A stretch of DNA of 64,000 nucleotides from Colius striatus. Its lineage: Eukaryota > Chordata > Aves > Coliiformes > Coliidae. The notes below the pieces were generated by a model. That model saw only the letters and a list, made by a program, of their open reading frames with translations. It had not been told where the DNA came from and searched no databases. The translations under genes were made by a program, and so were the position numbers. Positions 46,504 through 64,000 of the stretch are shown piece after piece (the first letter of the stretch is position 1; each line of letters begins with the position of its first letter). The stretch is from positions 10,134,915 through 10,198,914 of the forward strand of contig NC_084771.1 in the NCBI RefSeq assembly GCF_028858725.1, read 5' to 3'.

Positions 46504-47244
46504 AAACAAAACTTAGGATCTAAACCCAAACATTTCCTAAATAAACTAGAAAGCACCAACATGTTTATATGAAAGATTAAACAGATTTGTTAGACAGTAA
46601 TTGCTTTTAAAAACCTGCTGCAAACTCACACTACTGATGGTCCCTGTTGCCTCTCTACATAGTCTTTTCTCCTTACTCTCTTTTGTTGGAACCAGTCAAG
46701 GCACTTTATCACTTCCACTACACTTTGCTAACATTAATCTGTTACATTGCTACAAATTCTTTCTCCAATTAACAAATATCCTCCATAAATAGGTTTACCT
46801 GACTACTTATTGTCAGAAGTGAGATTTTGGAGTCTTGTGAGATATAATTACCTGATGAATGTCTGTGTATTAAAGCATAGCCCGGGCAATAAAGAACCTG
46901 TTGGGAGAAGTGCACAGAGTTCACAGCAGTACTTAGAGCTCCCTTCACCTTTAACTGAGATACAGAACCTTTGTCTTTCAGATGCAAATATAATACTGTG
47001 GTTTTGCATTTTAATGCAAATTTACCTACTTATTACAATATGGAGCTTATGTAAATGTCAGTTGTGGCTCTCACTCTTTTACTAGTTGCTTTATGGCCAC
47101 ACATTTAAATGTCTATTATAACACAAAAAGTAGAGACCTTTTCATAGTTTGAAGACTATACAATATAAGACTGTAAAAAGCAAAATGTGTAGAATTCACA
47201 TACTTAAAATGTAAACTTTAATATTCTGTGATTAAGTGCCTCAT

Positions 47245-47465
47245 GGTGTGTGGAAGAGACCCAGAGGCAGACAATCTGCTGTGGGCAGAGCGTGGCCAGG
47301 CACAGAGGACAAAGGGATAAGGGTGGGAAAAGAAAGCAGAGATCATCTTCTGGTCCTAGTGCAGCCCAGGAGCTGCCCAGGGAGACTGGGGGCTCCTGTA
47401 CCTCACTCAGGGTGATCTCTCAGCTTGACACAGCACCTCACAGAAACAAGACAAATCAAGCTGAG
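47245..47465. repeat. Unidentified GC-richer patch, possibly an old repeat
   Basis: About 220 bases clearly richer in G+C than the surroundings (GAAGAGACCCAGAGGCAGAC, GGAGCTGCCCAGGGAGACTG). It has no CR1 terminus and I cannot assign it to a family. It might be a decayed LTR or CR1 5' fragment. Confidence 0.25.
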
Positions 47466-49799
47466 AAGTCCTGAATTGAATATGATTAAGTCAGCATGAA
47501 GTGAAGTGGGTTTCTGCTAACAGCAATCCTGAAGACTGCTCAGCATTCACTGCTGACAGTTACTCAAACCCTCATTCAAGTTTTGCCTATTCTCTTGGTT
47601 GGAAAAGAACATTTTGAAAATATATCACATAAAGAAGACAAGAACCTGTTGAGATTTCTTGCGTTTCTTCCACAAAACCAGGAAATGACTAACAAAGTTC
47701 TGGTATAACAGTAAGAAACTTCTGTTGTTCTGTAATTGAGCTAAGATTGAGCTTCATTTACTCCAGAAACTTATTTGTAAGAGAAACACAGAGAATTGGG
47801 TGTGCTGTTTCAGTTTTGCTTTACACTGCATTTTTCTGCCAAGAAGTATTTCTCTGCTTCCACTTAACACTCATCCTAAAAAAATTAATTGGATAGAACA
47901 CTTTGCTTGCTTCTGTGACAGAAATCTGAGCTGTAAGGTGTAGCTAATGTTAAAACCCAAACCACACAGTAGGTTTTTAATTCATCATGTTACAAATGCA
48001 ATTACACAGTTAAGTGTTGCCAGTCTACCAGTCAAATGAAACCTCTGCACTAAACATGCAGGTTTCAGAATCTGCAGCATCAGTCTGGGACTGGAAACTA
48101 CAGGAATAGCAGCAAATTTGATTCAAAGTAACAACTTACATAAAACTGGCTTTCTGTAAACACTGGGTACAAGCAATCTGGCCTATTATAGTTACTAGAA
48201 CGCAATGGTCTAACAAATGCCATGTTTTCATACAACATTGCATACTGAAAAGATGCAAATGCATTCAGAGGAAATCCCAAGTCACCCTGAAACTGAAAAG
48301 CAACTTGGGATAATGGTGCATGGAGTCAAATGGCTGCAAAGAAACACCTGGATGCTTATGATGGTACTCCCTTGGAGATGCTTAGTCATCTGCTGGTTTT
48401 AATCTGATTTTTTATTTCCAATTTTTATTTGCCTACTGTTACCAAGTGGTCTTGCTTAGGCCAGCCCTTACAGGAAGGTTTTCTACAATTAGTTCTCTTC
48501 ATGAGATCCAGCAAACAGAGAAGAATCCAAAAATATCTGAATTCCACAAGGCATCTGTGGCTCTTTAGGCTACGCCTGACAACCAAAATGTATGCACGAA
48601 CCCTTTAGACTGATCCTCTTCCCCTCAGCAGCATATTTTGAAACACTACTGTTATTTAAATACCATTTATTTCCACTGGATAGGATGCTGTGTCACTTAG
48701 CTGTTAAAATGTGGAAGTACTAGCACACTGCAGAAAAGTAATGAAAGTGTTACTTCAGTTTTGATTTGGCTGTTCCAAGTTTTTCTCCTTAGAAATGAAG
48801 GTCTCCAATTCCAAAACAATATTTTTTTCCCATACTTTAGAAACAAAACCTGACATCCACAGATTCCTAACTTTAAAAAAGGCTTTAGGGTATTTTGTGA
48901 ATAGCAGCCCCCATCTACCCCACAGACACCACTTTTCCAAGGTGAACAATATTTCAGCTTCCTATTTCAGGGGTTACAAACACCACCTGAAAGACTTTAA
49001 AATAAAGACAACAGAAATGCTATCCAATTTTTCATCCATTTACTAAACAAAGTGCAACTGAGCCCTACACATCTGATAGTATGTACAAACTCATTATGGC
49101 TTTACCATAAAAACAGCATGTGAAGGGGTTTAATACAATCAGAGGGATACTAGCAAATGTCAGAATAAAACCATGTCAGACTGTTGGCAATAGAATAAGA
49201 GCTATATTACATTCTGTAAACCTTGGCATACCACACTTTACATTATGCAAAGAGTCAATATTTACAAATCCATAGTGGGTAAAATAATTAACCCCCTAAT
49301 GTAATTGATGATTTTGCAAAGTGCAGGACAAAACCAGTGCTGTTGAATGCAAGTCCTATGCAAGCAAGTTGTATTAAACTCATTACTACTAGACGCTTAC
49401 CTGGACATTTCTACTGAGGGTTTAGAGGACTGCAACATTTAGAATGAAATATATTATGACACAGCCTTAGGTTGTATGTTTGAGGACAGCAAATATTGAA
49501 ATTAATAAGGCAGCATGCTCAGAACAAGTTGAAGCAGCACTGATGTTAGATCCCTAGTGGCAACTATATCAGTTATTGTTAATGTTAAAAATTCAGAGTG
49601 CAACATAGAAGCCTCGTTTAACATAAAAAAATGTGCAAATTGTTCTCTTCTTAACAAAAGAAAGTAACATAGCAAGGAAGATATTCTACTGAAGAACATT
49701 TTTAAGTCACAGCAAAGTAGACCATCTTCTTTCCAAAATCATCTACAAGGCACTAAGGGTAGAAAATGACAGGTAACATGAAAGACCAAATGTGGTTCC

Positions 49800-60007
<10,208 letters not shown>

Positions 60008-63000
60008 CTTGAAAACAAAAGAGACAAACAAAATATATTCCACCTAACTTGTTTTGTTTCCCTTAATAAAAAAGTAATAGATTTTGTACTTAAAAAAAAT
60101 GAAAAGTAATCATTTTTTCCCTTACATTTACATTATTTCATGAGTTTTCAATCTAGGTTTATATAAGGTCTCATGTATCATTTATAAGGTCATTTACAAG
60201 ACAGAGAAATACAGCCTTACTTCAACACCTTCAAGTCACTAGAAATGCAAAAATTCGTTTATGATTGGGTGGCAGCAAGTTTCGATCTTTACTTAATGAA
60301 AAAAAACCTTCCAGCCATTATATTCCAGTTTTACTGGGTTCAATGATCCTTTTACTGCTATTTTTCTCACTCATGCAATTTATTCACATGCAATAGATAA
60401 AGCTCGTGATAAGGGACCCATTCATCATCATCTTTGAAACTTATAAAGTGTTTAGAAATTGCTTTGGGCTGAGTTAAATGTTCTCATGCAAAACATGTAA
60501 GAGCCTACACAAAGAACACTGTTGTTCTAAAACAACTATGAACTTCAAGAAAACCAAGTCTTAGGTATCACTACGACTGTTCTTTGTTTTTGGTTTTGAG
60601 CAAGAGCTAAGCCTTCATTATAACCAGTGAGACCTAAACTAATGAAAACCTAAACCAGTGAAAGCCAGACTTTGCTGTAAACCTGTGTTATCATAAGCTC
60701 AAAAACTACTCAACCAACTGAAACTACTAAAAATCTTGTGTAGTAGGTCAGCAGTGCAGGCTGCCTTGACTTTTAAATTTTTATTTTAAGCATGTAAGTA
60801 GATAAGAAGTTAACTAATCTCAGGCTAAACCTGCCAGCTTCTGCAGAACAACTCTGGTCTTCCATCCCTTCTGCCTTAATTGAAGTCTTTAACCTTTGCA
60901 ATTCAGTAATATAAGCAAACACAGCAGCTGATCTCTCAGCTACAAGCTTACATTGGAACAAAGCTTAATGTTACGTTTATAGAGTTAAATATCATGTACA
61001 TCAAGTTCACTGTCAGCTCTGCTATAATATGTCATGAGTATTTTTGCTCAAAAAAATCCAACAAACCCAAAGGATCAAGCCAAAAAGAGGAGCACAAATA
61101 CATTTGGTATTGTAATACTGTAGAAACAAACCTTCTGGAGAGAGCACTTGCTTTGAGTCAAACTGACACCTGAAGTACTTCTTACTGGTTTCTTTTACAA
61201 GTACCAGTATTGCTGAAATGCCACCAGGTCCCTATAATCACATCATCCACACATATCCATATGCACAGTGGAGTAATTCAGATATCCAAATTTAGCTTTA
61301 GAAGCATACAAAAATGTAAAATAAACCTTAAAGAAGAGAGAAGCATAAAAAAAGAACTTGTGGCATCTTTAAAGTGTTTGTCAACAACATTGGTGATGTC
61401 CAGTCAAGTTCTTCAATGGCTAATTTAAGCTGGAGCCTCTACTCCTGTAAAGAGCAATGAAACCACCTGAAATGATCACAAAGTTGTAGGAATTAGATAA
61501 CATAATAAACTACTGGAAATTCTGGCTAATACTGCACAATTATTTACCCATATAACAGACTAATCCCACTATATCACGTTAAAGGTCTGCCTATTCCAGA
61601 ACACTGACAGAAGCCAGTAGCAGATGCAAACAGCAAAAGGAAAAGAAGAAAAGAGCAAACTTGTAGTAGCCTTTCTTCAGAGTACTTTCCTGGCCTTCAA
61701 CAATTCATCATTTAAAAACTTCCTAAGCCATAGGTAGTATCTTCTATCTCGTTGGTGACATCTACTCATTAAAATCCCCATTGCACCACCAATTTCCATA
61801 AAGAATAACATAACTTAGTGTTTTCTGATGTAGAGCTATTAAGAACACAAGACCACAATGTATTACATTAAATTTGAAGCCTGATAATATCATGAAACAT
61901 TTAAAACCTAAAACTTTTATCAGTTGCCAAAACATTCCATTCAGTTCTAACACACCCAAGAAACCTCAGTTACTGAAATCCATCCCTTTTACACAAACAC
62001 CTGCAAATGGCTAAAAGAATACAAAAGGTTATGACTGTCCTGAAACTGCTATGTTTCAATGATACTATGTTTAGCATCACTGACAGCCTTTAGCTTTAGT
62101 TTTACTATAGTGTCTCTAACAAGTTTTCCAGGCTATCCTTAGGGTGATTTACCACATAGTTCAGAAGCATTAAACTCCAGGGAGGGGAGGGGGAGGATTC
62201 AAGAACCAAATGCAGAAATATTTTTTAGAGAAACACACAAGCAGAATGTTGTACAGTTGCTCTGCTTTGCATGCAACTTTGTAAAAGTACTGAAGTCTTT
62301 ATTAGAATACTTAATGTAGAAAAGTCAAGACCTAAAATCTTGATTAAGAGATAAGTAACTTCAGAGCACCCTCTACAGCAGACTAACAATCCAGTTCTTC
62401 CGTCTCTCTTCTGTTTTAATATATAGCATCAGACAAGTCCCAGCATCTCATTTTCCTCCATTTGCAAATGTAGAGAAAGCAACTTCTCTTAGGGCAAAGT
62501 AGTAAGATACATTCACAAATCCCTCAAAGACTGAAACGGACACCCTAACGCATCAGTTGCAAACCCCACCTGCAGCAGGTATCACATTATAAAACTCTTT
62601 CCGTTAGTTTACAAAGCGTAAGGAAGCAAGGTTTCCTGTGCCCAGAACTGAAACAGGAAGGTTTCTGAAAACATTTTCTCCTATTTAGAACAGACATCTT
62701 TCCAGGTGCCTTACCTTTTTTTTTTTCTCCTTCTGATTTAAACAGTGCTCTTTCCATTTATCCCATCATTGTATTTATAGATAGTTATCAGTCTTACTAG
62801 ACTACATGAGCTAAACCTGTTCAGTAAATTCTCATACAATAGTCTCTCCAACCTCCTTTCGGCACACTGAACACAGGTCTTGTTTAACTTATCTTGAACA
62901 GATGAACTCAGATCCTGCATACTAGCCTTTATAAGCTATCTTTTAAGCTTTGTCCAGCACTAGAGAATAAAGACAACATCCATCAGCAGCTCTGAGCTGA

Positions 63001-64000
63001 AATCTCCTTGAACACTGAACGTCTCTCTTCCTAGTGTAAGATCTATTCCTATGAAGCAGACAGAACAACTGAAAAGCATCATTAACCATGGATGATGTTG
63101 TGGAAAACTAAGGTTTTCCTAACTTGTGGAATGGTGAGGTCATGTGCTATTTTAAATACGTAGAAGATGGAGTAAAATCAGATGCTAATCAAATGGCTTA
63201 TCAGACCTGAGAGTATCTGGCTCTTTCCTGCCTTCCCTATTTCATCACTAGCACCTGGACTGTGGATCTCTGGGACCTTCCAATGGAAAATATAATGGAA
63301 TAAACAAAATTTAACTTGTACTCAAAACTACGTTTGCAGACTGAAGCACAAATATCACACTGAATCTAGGGGCAAAAATACACTTAATGGTCTTTACCTC
63401 ATTACCATCCATCCACAGGGGCTTAACAATATGGAAGTTACATCAGATTAATAAAAAAACAAGTTAGAGTTTGTTTACTGCTCTGTTTTTGAAAGTTATT
63501 GCTGTTGCTTTGGAAAGCTTATGACTCAGTCCTCCCTAAAAATGTTTATGTTGAGATACTTGGATACACCAACCAGTCAGAGTGACTATGCAAGAAACAG
63601 TGAACAATGGGTTTATAACTCATTAAAATGGAATTTCAAAAGCAAAGAAAAGGCATTTATTAGGACCTAGTAATTTCTCTGTGCTAAAATTCAAAAGCTT
63701 TCTGAAATCATTAAATATGACAGTAAAATTTTTCAAAGAAAGAATACTCTAGAGTGTTGAATAAGATGAACGTAAATTTTACTAACTGCTCTCACATACA
63801 TTTTCTCTCAGAAAAATAAACACACTTCATGTGATCACTGTCACCATGAGCAGGAGTAAAAACGTTAGCAAAACAGTCAGTGGAAAAAGCAAGATCCTGC
63901 TAAAAACCCTCAGAAGATTCTTGGAATTTATATTTAGTACTGTTGGATAGTGCAGTAGGACTCTGTTAGGGTCGGCAGCTCACTGACAAGGTCATCAAAA
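60008..64000. other. CHIC1 intron 1 (to the window edge), nothing else seen
   Basis: Upstream of CHIC1 exon 2 on the - strand. No acidic first exon and no CpG island is visible up to the edge, so exon 1 and the promoter lie further right. A/T-rich with no recognisable repeat. Confidence 0.6.

Larger units (their letters stand above)
41721..49799. other. Intergenic DNA and probable CHIC1 3' UTR
   Basis: Between the FIP1L2 promoter and the CHIC1 stop. The right part is probably a long CHIC1 3' UTR on the - strand. I recognise one CR1 copy (44.4 kb), a small tandem repeat (46.4 kb) and an unidentified GC-richer patch (47.25-47.46 kb). No coding gene is supported on either strand. Confidence 0.55.

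Overview
The window looks like bird (at least sauropsid) nuclear DNA. It holds about eleven CR1 LINE fragments, several with the typical 3' end built on ATTCTATG-like repeats, plus compact intron-split genes with GT-AG introns and one CpG-island promoter. I rebuilt three protein-coding genes exon by exon. All joins keep frame and all splice sites used are GT-AG.

Layout. (1) About 1-16.9 kb, + strand: the 3' part of a RING/PDZ ligand-of-Numb-X gene. Eight coding exons (1782-14152) give 591 residues with an NPAF Numb-binding motif and four PDZ domains. The RING exons lie to the left, outside the window. (2) 18.5-41.3 kb, - strand: a complete FIP1-family mRNA 3'-end-processing gene with 16 coding exons (41062 down to 19034, 560 residues). 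Its start codon lies in a CpG island (40.7-41.7 kb) with NRF1-like and YY1-like motifs, and it has a poly(A) signal at 18549-18554. (3) 49.8-64 kb, - strand: exons 2-6 of a cysteine-rich hydrophobic domain (CHIC) gene. Exon 1 lies to the right, outside the window. The rest is introns, intergenic DNA and repeats.

Identity. At first sight this resembles the LNX1-FIP1L1-CHIC2 block of human 4q12, but the details do not fit. The gene order differs (LNX> <FIP1 <CHIC). The CHIC exons carry residues I recall as CHIC1-specific (FDTEFPSVLTGK, GCSLWP, PKYPIFRPD). The FIP1 protein is clearly diverged from FIP1L1, and the LNX protein is LNX2-like rather than LNX1-like. This is the pattern of the LNX3-FIP1L2-CHIC1 block, the non-mammalian counterpart of the eutherian X-inactivation centre. 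In eutherians LNX3 is reported to have decayed into part of the XIST non-coding RNA gene, while CHIC1 remains coding beside CDX4. The window therefore appears to show the protein-coding ancestral state of the XIST locus, with intact LNX3 and FIP1L2 reading frames.

The genes do not form an operon and no shared pathway is evident. LNX proteins are E3 ligase scaffolds acting on Numb and PDZ ligands, FIP1 is a CPSF subunit in the nucleus, and CHIC is a palmitoylated membrane-associated protein. LNX3 and FIP1L2 converge tail to tail across about 4.9 kb between stop codons, and CHIC1 and FIP1L2 run in tandem on the - strand.
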